Of a stretch of DNA of 64,000 nt, positions 1 through 6,483 are shown piece after piece. The notes beneath the pieces are model-generated. The model worked only from the letters and a program-made list of their open reading frames with translations. It was not told where the DNA came from and did no database searches. This stretch comes from Oceanobacillus damuensis. Lineage in GTDB: Bacteria; Bacillota; Bacilli; Bacillales; Amphibacillaceae. Made by a program: the position numbers and the translations under genes. The stretch covers positions 21,864 to 85,863 of the forward strand of contig NZ_KV392044.1 of assembly GCF_001618145.1 (NCBI RefSeq). Reading direction: 5' to 3'. Positions within the stretch are counted from its first letter, which is position 1. Every line of letters begins with the position of its first letter.

Positions 1-1
1 T

Positions 2-226
2 GCTGCAGATAAGACAAAATTAGATGAACTTGAAAATTATGATTTAGCTACTGACCTGGAAGATGGATTAATGAGTGCTTCAGATAAATCAAAAGTAGAT
101 TTAATCACCGTATTAAATGCTATTAATTTGGATGATCTAAAACAGAAATTAGACTTAATTACTGTGGTTAACGCAATTGACCTTGACCAATTAGAGGAAA
201 GGGTGACTAATCTTGAAACTCAGTAG
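2..226 (+). CDS. Phage tail fibre/baseplate protein, C-terminal fragment
   Basis: The window opens inside this gene; only the last 74 codons are present, in frame 2, ending at the TAG at 224-226. The fragment has two copies of an ADK(T/S)K(L/V)D-like motif, one preceded by DGLMSASDK. The motif DGLMSAxDKxKLD is common in collar and fibre proteins of tailed phages. The rest is Leu/Asp-rich and probably helical or coiled. It lies directly upstream of a large beta-helix tail protein, so I read it as the end of a baseplate or fibre gene in the prophage late operon. The family cannot be named from this fragment. Confidence 0.6.
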   Translation, partial: AADKTKLDELENYDLATDLEDGLMSASDKSKVDLITVLNAINLDDLKQKLDLITVVNAIDLDQLEERVTNLETQ

Positions 227-314
227 AGCAGAGGAGTTAGCAGAACAGTCACGAAAAATAAGGGAAAAAGCACATCTAGTAAAAGAAAAATGGAAAGCAA
301 GGAGTGACGATTAA
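213..314 (+). CDS. Possible 33-residue phage protein
   Basis: A short frame starts at TTG 213, has a purine-rich ribosome-binding stretch (GAGGAAAGG, about 194-203) at good distance, and ends at TAA 312-314. That stop overlaps the ATG of the next tail gene (taATG). The product is very basic and helical (LSRAEELAEQSRKIREKA, then KEKWKARSDD). It overlaps the 3' end of the preceding tail gene by 14 bases. Small basic proteins are common at this place in Bacillus phage late operons, and the stop/start overlap suggests translational coupling. The start is inferred and no family is recognised. Confidence 0.4.
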   Translation: MKLSRAEELAEQSRKIREKAHLVKEKWKARSDD

Positions 315-2392
315 TGGCAGTTCCTGAAAATATTGAAGAATTAGCATATGAAGTAAGAAATGCTATCCATGGTAGTGAAGTAAGAGAAGCTATTGCGTCA
401 TCCATGGAAGCTACTGCTGATGTGGCTGATTGGTCGAGACAGGTAGCGCAAGATATCATCGATGGAAAATTTGACGAGGGTAAGCTGGCAACTGAAATTG
501 AAAATAAACTTACTCAATTAGAGCAAGATTACGCTCCAAACTTAACTGCTTTAGAAACAGAGGTTGGAGATGCACGCGGAAATAAGTCGAGTTTAGTAGA
601 AAGACTGAATTCAACAGACTTGGAATTGGCACAGATTACGAAAAATGAAGTGCTAGTTATTGGGTTTCAAAACAGGGTAACAGACACTAATAATCTTCAA
701 TCTGCAATAGATAATGCTCCGGAAGGAACTAAGCTTAGGTTAACCGGAAAATTTTATATTGAACGTGTTTACTTAAAATCGCATATAACATTTGATTTGC
801 GTAAAGCAACAATACTATGTGAATCTCCATCAAACTGGACTATAAACGAAGCAGATGCCTACACTCGAACGTTTTATATGAGTGCGATTGAAAATGTAGA
901 ATTTATAGAAGGTGTATTTGAAGGAACAGGTCTAGCGGATGACCGAACAACATCTATTTATGGTAAAGATTCTACTAATATAAGATTTAGTGGAAAACAA
1001 ACATTTAAAAGGTTATCTCACGGAGTTCAATTACAAGATTGTAGCAGGATTAACGGCGACACTTTGTTGGGTGATACTTTAAACGGAGAATATGATGTAT
1101 CTTTAGGTTTAAGAGCAGCAGTTATAAGCGCACAAGGAACTACATCAGTAGATATTAAATCTATACAATCTTACAATTCAAGAAAAGACGTAATTTATTT
1201 AGGAAGTACCAGTTCGCTTAATCCATGTCGGGATTGGTCGGTTGGTAGTATTGTTTCCGAAGTGACTTATGCTTCTAAGGTTGAGAGCGACCCTGACTGG
1301 CTAGGAGCTTCCAACGCACTACATTTACGTTCTGTTGAAAATCTGACAATCGGAACTGTGGTCGTAAACGGCGGATATACCGCTTTGGATATGCAAGCAA
1401 CTACGCCTGACACAACAGGAGATAGAGTGAAAAATGTAAAAATCAATAATGTTGTTGCTAGAAATATTATCGGTAGAGATCCGGTTATTTTATCTTCTTC
1501 TAACGGAGATCAATCCATAGTCAAGAATATAGAGATTGGTACAATACAATTGATGGATTGCGAAGCTGTAACGAGTACCAATACTGCAAACGTGTATCTA
1601 AATAGTGTGAGCAAAGTTAAAATCGGTACAATAATTGGAAACAATTTATTAGGCAACCTGTATAGAACAAATAACGTAATTGATGTAGAATTAGAAACAG
1701 AAATCGCAACTGGATTGTATAGAAATAGTTCCATTTTAGCTGCTTATGCATTTATGGCAAGAGGCGGTTCGAAAAATGTTAAAGTCGGAACAATATTTTT
1801 TGATGGTTTGCAGGTGGATGGTTCAAATAGTCTTGACACAGCTTGTGATTTATCCGGTGCGAGCAATGTGAACATCGATTACATCAAAGCAAAGAATGCT
1901 TTAGCTGGATTATCGACTATTAATTCAGCGAGTGGTATACAGGTTGGAGAAGTTATTGCAGATGACTGTGATTATATCATGATGATTAGAGATAACACTC
2001 TAGATTTACAGGTTAATAGTTATCATGGCGCAGGTACAATAATTGAAGAAGTAAGATCAGGTAGTGCATATGTAGCTCCACGGGAAAATAAAATAAGTTT
2101 AGTCCGAAAGTCAAGGATAATTATTAATCCACAATGGGCAGGCAATCCGCCGAGTGTTGGTAACTTTAGACAGGGAGATAGATGGTTGGTGGACAAACCA
2201 ACAGAAGGTGAAGCGGTTGAGTGGGTGAACATGACAGATGGAACGCCGTCATGGTTTCCAGTTCAGGTAGGTTCTAAAAGGTCTGTTAGTGGTACACCAT
2301 CTTTTGTTGGGCAAACAGCAGTAGTTTCAGGTATTGCTTATATAGCTACAGGAACATCATCTAACGCAGACTGGAAACAGATTACAAATTAA
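314..2392 (+). CDS. Phage tail protein with beta-helix domain, likely receptor-binding
   Basis: The product is 692 residues. Residues 1-120 form a helical N-terminal segment starting with a baseplate-type motif (EELAYEVRNAIHGSEVREAI) and continuing as likely coiled coil, probably the virion anchor. From about 125 to 590 there is a repetitive Asn/Ile/Val/Gly-rich region of the right-handed parallel beta-helix (pectate-lyase-like) type, with many short rungs such as VKIGTIIGNNL and IEIGTIQL. The last 90 residues look like a small C-terminal tip. Such proteins bind or degrade surface polysaccharide. AAGGAG at 298-303 supports the start. It is the last gene of the structural operon; a terminator follows. 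Catalytic activity is not shown. Confidence 0.75.
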   Translation: MAVPENIEELAYEVRNAIHGSEVREAIASSMEATADVADWSRQVAQDIIDGKFDEGKLATEIENKLTQLEQDYAPNLTALETEVGDARGNKSSLVERLNSTDLELAQITKNEVLVIGFQNRVTDTNNLQSAIDNAPEGTKLRLTGKFYIERVYLKSHITFDLRKATILCESPSNWTINEADAYTRTFYMSAIENVEFIEGVFEGTGLADDRTTSIYGKDSTNIRFSGKQTFKRLSHGVQLQDCSRINGDTLLGDTLNGEYDVSLGLRAAVISAQGTTSVDIKSIQSYNSRKDVIYLGSTSSLNPCRDWSVGSIVSEVTYASKVESDPDWLGASNALHLRSVENLTIGTVVVNGGYTALDMQATTPDTTGDRVKNVKINNVVARNIIGRDPVILSSSNGDQSIVKNIEIGTIQLMDCEAVTSTNTANVYLNSVSKVKIGTIIGNNLLGNLYRTNNVIDVELETEIATGLYRNSSILAAYAFMARGGSKNVKVGTIFFDGLQVDGSNSLDTACDLSGASNVNIDYIKAKNALAGLSTINSASGIQVGEVIADDCDYIMMIRDNTLDLQVNSYHGAGTIIEEVRSGSAYVAPRENKISLVRKSRIIINPQWAGNPPSVGNFRQGDRWLVDKPTEGEAVEWVNMTDGTPSWFPVQVGSKRSVSGTPSFVGQTAVVSGIAYIATGTSSNADWKQITN

Positions 2393-2395
2393 AAA

Positions 2396-2425
2396 AAGAA
2401 GCTCTTAAAAAAGGGCTTCTTTTGT
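2396..2425. terminator. Bidirectional terminator between tail gene and ligase-like gene
   Basis: An AAGAAGC(T)CTT stem pairs with AAGGGCTTCTT across a short A-rich loop, with T-runs on one side and A-runs on the other. It can end the rightward tail operon and the leftward O-antigen-ligase-like gene, which converge here. Confidence 0.75.
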
Positions 2426-3688
2426 ACTTTCCTTCTGATTCGGGACAGACACAATGACTAAAAGTAGTATTAAGAAAACATTGATGGAAAATATAGAGTT
2501 TCCAGAAATGAGAGCGAATGTCCAAGATATTAAGAATACAAGTATAAAGTGAAATCCAAGCGTTTTAATTTCTTTGAAAGACATGATAATTGACCAAAAC
2601 AGCATAAATGACAAGATTATTAAACCGATTAAACCCGAAAATAACAGAGTAGAATAAAACGGACTATGTGGGTAATCTTCTTGTATACTGGGCGCGAATT
2701 CATTTGCAAATTTCGGTAAGTATCCAAAACCCGAACCAATAAAAACTTCAAGAGGATTAGCATCATTATACATTCGGGAAGCATAGTCCCATCTAACTGT
2801 TCTAGGCGACATACTATTGCTAGCTTCTTCATATTGTAATGTTTCGAATCGGTATTTTAAATTTTGTATTTCCGGAGAAGATTGAAAGTTAAATTCAACA
2901 TTAAACAAGTTGACAAAGAGTAAAGCGAATATACTAACGTAAAGCGCTCCAAGGCTTATTTTAAATAGTTTTACAAAATTTTTGTTCAAATGGAAAATGA
3001 ATTTTACTAATAAGAAAAGAACAAATAATAATACAATAATGGCTACTATCCAGCCACGCCTTGAACCAGCCAAGATAAGAGAAGAAAATATAGTCACAAA
3101 AGAAATTAAATAATAAGACATATGGGTAATTTTTTTTGAATTACTTAACAAATACGTAGTCATGATTAAACCTGGTATAAGACCAAGACTAAACATATTA
3201 TAGTCACGCAATAATGATGATCCGGTTGGATAATAATTTCCCATGAAAAACTGTGGTAATTGGATACCTCCAAGTAGCTGATAAAATTTATATAGTGATA
3301 TTAGAGAAACTATAAAAGAAACAAAGACGGCATATTTAGCAAAATTATGTATTAATTTGGGGTAATCATCTCTATTTAAATCGCTCAATAAAGCCCAAAT
3401 GATAAAGAAGCTTAGAATATTAGTTAAGTCAGAAATATTACTTGAATATATCCTGCCACCACTAAGGGTCATACCAAGGATATAAGTTAAAACTGCAAGG
3501 AAGAATAGGATAAAACCAATATTAATTCGAACCTTAAATTTTCCAGTGATTACTTTTAACAATCCAAATAAGATAACAATTAATCCAAATAAAGGGAAAC
3601 CGTAAGGGTAAGACAATGACAAAAGAGCGACAGCCAATATTATTGCAATGCTATTTTGGCTATTATTTAAGTATATTATTAATTTCAT
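2405..3688 (-). CDS. O-antigen ligase/polymerase (Wzy/WaaL)-like membrane protein
   Basis: A 427-residue polytopic membrane protein with about ten to twelve hydrophobic segments. The middle has AGSRRGW, the signature just before a transmembrane helix in the O-antigen ligase (Wzy_C) family. The large extracytoplasmic loop contains SPRTVRWDYASRM and later PHSPFYSTLLFSGLIG, matching the conserved H-(S/N)-x-(Y/F) region of these enzymes. Family members join or polymerise lipid-linked glycans at the outer face of the membrane. The start has AGGAGT six bases upstream. The gene is inverted relative to the phage genes, has its own promoter and is closed by a bidirectional terminator, the layout of a cargo (moron) gene. 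A role in changing host surface glycan is inferred. Confidence 0.75.
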   Translation of the reverse strand: MKLIIYLNNSQNSIAIILAVALLSLSYPYGFPLFGLIVILFGLLKVITGKFKVRINIGFILFFLAVLTYILGMTLSGGRIYSSNISDLTNILSFFIIWALLSDLNRDDYPKLIHNFAKYAVFVSFIVSLISLYKFYQLLGGIQLPQFFMGNYYPTGSSLLRDYNMFSLGLIPGLIMTTYLLSNSKKITHMSYYLISFVTIFSSLILAGSRRGWIVAIIVLLFVLFLLVKFIFHLNKNFVKLFKISLGALYVSIFALLFVNLFNVEFNFQSSPEIQNLKYRFETLQYEEASNSMSPRTVRWDYASRMYNDANPLEVFIGSGFGYLPKFANEFAPSIQEDYPHSPFYSTLLFSGLIGLIILSFMLFWSIIMSFKEIKTLGFHFILVFLISWTFALISGNSIFSINVFLILLLVIVSVPNQKESTKEALF

Positions 3689-3727
3689 AAAATTACTCCT
3701 ATTTCATTTATTTTAAAATCCCTATTA

Positions 3728-3756
3728 ATAATAGCATTTAAAAGGGGTGATGTTAA
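3728..3756 (-). promoter_or_regulatory. Sigma-A promoter of the ligase-like gene
   Basis: On the minus strand, TTAACA (complement of 3751-3756) is separated by 17 bases from TATTAT (complement of 3728-3733), with TGC before the -10 making it extended. It lies about 40 bases before the start codon and would allow expression from the silent prophage. Confidence 0.7.
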
Positions 3757-3814
3757 GGTAATTTTTACCAATAGCTGGAAATTCGGAGCAAAATCCGAAC
3801 TGATGAATATTCAG
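3757..3814. repeat. Three adjacent small inverted repeats
   Basis: GGTAA/TTACC (3757-3761 with 3765-3769), TTCGGA/TCCGAA (3782-3787 with 3794-3799) and CTGA/TCAG (3800-3803 with 3811-3814) lie just upstream of the ligase promoter. They could be operators for that promoter, or stems of a short rightward RNA ending at the terminator that follows. Confidence 0.55.
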
Positions 3815-3823
3815 TAAATTTGT

Positions 3824-3853
3824 AAAGGCATCTCATAGAGGTGTCTTTTTTTT
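3824..3853 (+). terminator. Rho-independent terminator with no obvious upstream gene
   Basis: AAAGGCATCTC pairs with GAGGTGTCTTT across an ATA loop and is followed by eight T. No rightward gene lies between 3689 and this point, so it implies a short non-coding transcript or read-through control. Confidence 0.7.
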
Positions 3854-3861
3854 GGAGGTGT

Positions 3862-4310
3862 CAGCAAATGGGGGACCGTCAGCTATGCTGACTGACAAAT
3901 GAGCGCAGCGAGGCTTGTCATACGTCCCCCTTATGCTCTTCCGTTGATACGTCCCGGGATGACAGTCGATACAATTATACCGTCGATAAACCCCGGTGCG
4001 ACATGCGTGATGACACTTCGGTGCAAAATACGTGCCGACTAACCGACGTATTCCACCCCGATTTAAGCCCGCCATATCAACATTCGCCGAATAAGTTGCG
4101 TGTGGGAAACAAAAAATTGCGTATGACGAGTTAGTCGGGTCGAAATCCGGTGCGAAACTACGGTGAGAATTCCGCACCGAGTGCCACTGTGCCATCGACC
4201 CCGTCAAACCCGCGCCAGAATAACACCACCCGATGGCAGTCGGTCCGAAATTTCGAGGCGAGTGTATGACGGTGGCATTGAGGGTGGTTTGGGTGTTTAA
4301 TTTTTTATGG
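3862..4310. other. GC-rich, hairpin-rich block without a convincing gene
   Basis: This stretch is visibly richer in G and C than the surrounding prophage. It begins with a compact three-way junction: outer stem GGGGGAC/GTCCCCC (3870-3876 with 3924-3930), second stem GTCAGC/GCTGAC (3878-3883 with 3887-3892), third stem TGACAA/TTGTCA (3893-3898 with 3915-3920). Further on are CGGTGCG/CGCACCG around 4150-4180 and the recurring words CGGTGC and ACGT(C)CC. One open frame runs leftward here but has no ribosome-binding site and no recognisable domain. I suspect a structured RNA or the remnant of an RNA-associated mobile element. The strand is undecided. Confidence 0.5.
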
Positions 4311-4463
4311 ATGTCAGTGTTGTCAAGAAATTATTAAGAGGTCCAGCACAATCATCTCACACGGAATCAGGTACCGTGTGTCACATGCCATGCAACAAGC
4401 CGTATCCCATCTCATTGCATATACTGTACGTATTTGGTGTGGCATGCGCTGCGGGTTTTCAAA
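4311..4463. other. Non-coding spacer with further stem pairs
   Basis: No supported gene. CACACGG/CCGTGTG around 4358-4380 and ATGCCA/TGGCAT pairs around 4385-4446 can form stems, so the structured region may extend to the repressor's terminator. Confidence 0.35.
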
Positions 4464-4505
4464 AAAAGAGAGCGATCAGATTTTATTCTGACTGCTCTCT
4501 TTTAA
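4464..4505. terminator. Terminator of the leftward repressor gene
   Basis: AAAGAGAGC...CAGA pairs with TCTG...GCTCTCTTT around a TTTTAT loop. The last codons of the repressor gene (stop at 4476) lie inside the stem. Confidence 0.75.
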
Positions 4506-4697
4506 TACCAAAATATCTGCAATATCACATTCCAGAACTTCACATATTTTGGCAAGATTTTTTAATGGAATATGTTTAGAAGCATTGTTGCACATTTCGC
4601 TTATAGAAGGGTGTCTTATGCCTGTCATTCTTGCGAATTCGCGGTGAGAAATTTTTCTTTCTGCCAGCAAATCATTTAATTTAATATGAATATGCAA
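4476..4697 (-). CDS. Small Cro/CI-family (XRE) DNA-binding regulator
   Basis: 73 residues. One helix-turn-helix fills most of the protein: LNDLLAERKISHREFARMTGI, then the recognition helix region RHPSISEMCNN, then LKNLAKICEVLECDIADIL, the classic C-terminal half of an HTH_3/HTH_26 domain. It has no extra domain. The start codon is TTG at 4697-4695, with GGAGT seven bases upstream. It is divergent from the tyrosine recombinase gene, and the 108-base gap holds the recombinase promoter and repeated GTAAC words, so it probably represses the recombinase and itself. That is inference from layout. Confidence 0.8.
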   Translation of the reverse strand: MHIHIKLNDLLAERKISHREFARMTGIRHPSISEMCNNASKHIPLKNLAKICEVLECDIADILVLKESSQNKI

Positions 4698-4735
4698 TTG
4701 TTCAACTCCTTTTTTGTTTTGTTAAACATAACACA

Positions 4736-4798
4736 TTGACACGAAAAATGTAACGTGCTATGTTGATTTTGTAACGAACAACGTAACAATAAAGGAGG
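4736..4798 (+). promoter_or_regulatory. Promoter, repeat words and ribosome-binding site of the recombinase gene
   Basis: TTGACA (4736-4741), a 17-base spacer and TATGTT (4759-4764) form a strong sigma-A promoter. GTAAC-containing words occur at about 4750, 4771 and 4782, in and just after it, as expected for repressor binding. AAAGGAGG at 4791-4798 is ideally placed before the TTG start at 4806. Confidence 0.7.
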
Positions 4799-4805
4799 AA
4801 ATAAT

Positions 4806-5810
4806 TTGATTAATGACACAGCCAGACTAATGAACGATGTCCGAACGATTGTTAGTACAATTTCCCCTGATACAGACGAAATAAAATTAACACACCGGTT
4901 AGAAGAGATCATCCATAATTACAATGTAAACAGAAAATCTAATGAGGACCAGGAAAAGGATTTACAAGAAAAGATTGAAATATATATCAATGCCAGACGA
5001 ATTGAAGGATATAGCAAAGCGACTTTAAAAGGCTATCGAGTCGAGCTAGGTATGTTTAGCAGATTCATAGACAAGTCGATCGTTTTGGTTAACACATCTG
5101 ATATCCGACAATATCTTGCTTCTAACGAAGAATGGAAACCGAGTACAGTCGATAGAAAACTATCTGCAATAAAAGCTTTCTTTGCTTGGTTAGTGGACGA
5201 AGAGTTATTGATTAAGAATCCAGCAAGCAAAATAAAGCCACCTAAACAACCTAAACGATTGCCTAAAGGGTTAAGTATAAAAGAAGTTGAAATGGTCAGA
5301 GAGGCATGTAAAACAAATAGAGAAAGAGCCTTAATGGAGGTGATGTACTCAACAGCTTGCAGATTGAGCGAGATTGCCAATATGAAAAGAAGTGACCTGG
5401 ATCCGCAGAACATGAGTATCAATGTAATTGGTAAAGGTAATAAAGAGCGTACCGTATATTTGTCTGATAAAGCTATGTATCACTTAAACAAGTATTTGCT
5501 AAGTAGAAAAGAGAATAGATTTGGCCCATCTGATTATCTATTTATTGGGGAGAGAAGACCTTACCGAGATTTGACGGGTGCAGCTATTGAAAGTATTGTC
5601 GATAAAATTGAAAAACGTGCGAACATCTCTAAAAAGCTTACTCCGCATGTTTTTCGCCATACCGCAGCAACTTTAATGATGGAAAACGGAGCTGATTTAG
5701 CAGACGTGCAGCACATACTCGGTCACAGCAATCCAAGTACAACATTAATTTACAGTTTTGTAACCGAAGATCGTAAGAAGCAAGCGCATAAAAGATATCA
5801 TGCGCAGTGA
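4806..5810 (+). CDS. Tyrosine recombinase (XerC/XerD-type), phage-encoded
   Basis: 334 residues starting at TTG with a near-perfect ribosome-binding site. Residues 60-145 form the N-terminal SAM-like core-binding domain (phage_int_SAM), from about IEIYINARRIEGYSKATLKG to the end of KSTVDRK-type helices. The catalytic domain follows with the Arg box (STACRLSEIANMK), a beta-strand Lys (GKGNKERTV), HVFRHTAAT supplying His-x-x-Arg, LGHSN, and the nucleophilic Tyr in TLIYSFV, so all active-site positions are present. It lies between tail and lysis genes, about 5 kb from the prophage edge, rather than next to it. It could be the integrase or an accessory recombinase. Confidence 0.85.
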   Translation: MINDTARLMNDVRTIVSTISPDTDEIKLTHRLEEIIHNYNVNRKSNEDQEKDLQEKIEIYINARRIEGYSKATLKGYRVELGMFSRFIDKSIVLVNTSDIRQYLASNEEWKPSTVDRKLSAIKAFFAWLVDEELLIKNPASKIKPPKQPKRLPKGLSIKEVEMVREACKTNRERALMEVMYSTACRLSEIANMKRSDLDPQNMSINVIGKGNKERTVYLSDKAMYHLNKYLLSRKENRFGPSDYLFIGERRPYRDLTGAAIESIVDKIEKRANISKKLTPHVFRHTAATLMMENGADLADVQHILGHSNPSTTLIYSFVTEDRKKQAHKRYHAQ

Positions 5811-5836
5811 GAGTCCTGTCCAGGGCTCTTTTTTAT
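5811..5836 (+). terminator. Terminator after the recombinase gene
   Basis: GAGTCCTG pairs with CAGGGCTC (one G-T pair) across TC, followed by six T. Confidence 0.7.
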
Positions 5837-5847
5837 GGGGAAATAGC

Positions 5848-5891
5848 GGGATAGCGCGCACTATCCCTCCCACCGCAGGGTTATACGGTGG
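5848..5891 (+). repeat. Two tandem hairpins upstream of the lysis cassette
   Basis: GGGATAG/CTATCCC (5848-5854 with 5861-5867) is followed at once by CCACCG/CGGTGG (5870-5875 with 5886-5891). They lie 40 bases before the first lysis gene and may act as an RNA leader, a processing site or protein-binding sites. Confidence 0.6.
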
Positions 5892-5934
5892 TCTTAGGTA
5901 ATACGAGACAAGTCACATTTTTAAGGGGGTTACT

Positions 5935-6231
5935 ATGACACAGGAGGCAAAGGAAATGGAAAATTCCGAACGGTTAGCAGTTGTAGAAACCAAACTGGAA
6001 CAAATCAGTGTAACCATCAATTCGATGAATGACAAGCTTGATGTGTGGAATCAGAGTTACGTGCCAAGAGCCGAGATTGATTTGAAGTTTGATGCCAGGG
6101 ACAAAAAAATTGAACAAATAGATAAGAAGCTGGAAGCAGAAGAACACAACAAATGGAGCATACGAAAACTTTGGCCTGCATGGTTAGGTGTGGCGTTGTC
6201 AGCAGGTGCATGGTTGGAAAAAATATTTTAA
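5935..6231 (+). CDS. xhlA: XhlA-family phage lysis protein
   Basis: 98 residues with the layout of haemolysin XhlA: an N-terminal and central coiled coil (ERLAVVETKLEQISVTINSM to KIEQIDKKLEAEE) and one C-terminal membrane helix (WPAWLGVALSAGAWLEKIF). In phage PBSX the homologue associates with the membrane and works with the holin in lysis. Two in-frame starts have good ribosome-binding sites: ATG 5935 after AAGGGGG and ATG 5956 after GGAGG. The product would differ by seven residues. It is the first gene of the cassette; the holin gene starts 12 bases downstream. Confidence 0.8.
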   Translation: MTQEAKEMENSERLAVVETKLEQISVTINSMNDKLDVWNQSYVPRAEIDLKFDARDKKIEQIDKKLEAEEHNKWSIRKLWPAWLGVALSAGAWLEKIF

Positions 6232-6243
6232 GGAGGAAGTCAA

Positions 6244-6483
6244 ATGAAAATCAACTGGAAAGTAAGAATCCATAGCTATCCATTTTGGGTGGCTCTTTTT
6301 GGTTTAATCGGATTGATCGTTACAGATGCAGGATGGATGAATATGGGCTCATACGAGACCTATGCACAGGCTATAATGCTTTTGCTTGTTACAGGTGGCG
6401 TAATTACAGACCATACCACAAATGGGTTATCAGACAGTAAGCAAGCGTTGGGTTATACAAAACCTAAAAAGGATGTGAAGTAA
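6244..6483 (+). CDS. Phage holin (Phage_holin_1 type)
   Basis: 79 residues: a short basic N-terminus (MKINWKVRIHSYPFW), two membrane helices (about 14-28 and 39-54), and a C-terminal tail with ITDHTTNGLSDSKQALGYTKP, the typical ending of this holin family. Holins form lesions in the membrane at a set time and let the endolysin reach the wall. AAGGAGG lies just upstream. Its TAA overlaps the ATG of the amidase gene (taATG), coupling holin and endolysin. Confidence 0.85.
   Translation: MKINWKVRIHSYPFWVALFGLIGLIVTDAGWMNMGSYETYAQAIMLLLVTGGVITDHTTNGLSDSKQALGYTKPKKDVK

Noticed and set aside
3833-4207. Leftward 124-codon open frame in the GC-rich block, with several Cys and His
   Set aside because: It starts at TTG without a ribosome-binding site, runs through perfect hairpins, has no recognisable domain, and its repeated GTY residues come from repeated ACGTA words. 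More likely non-coding.
3862-4310. Firm naming of the structured block as HEARO/omega RNA, ROOL or GOLLD
   Set aside because: The stems are clear but I cannot verify the consensus of any of these classes by eye, and no IscB, TnpB or tRNA cluster adjoins it.
4307-4579. Rightward 90-codon open frame
   Set aside because: It overlaps the terminator and most of a clear HTH gene on the other strand, and has no domain or ribosome-binding site.
5033-5422. 129-codon antisense frame within the recombinase gene
   Set aside because: Shadow of a well-supported coding region; no independent signals.
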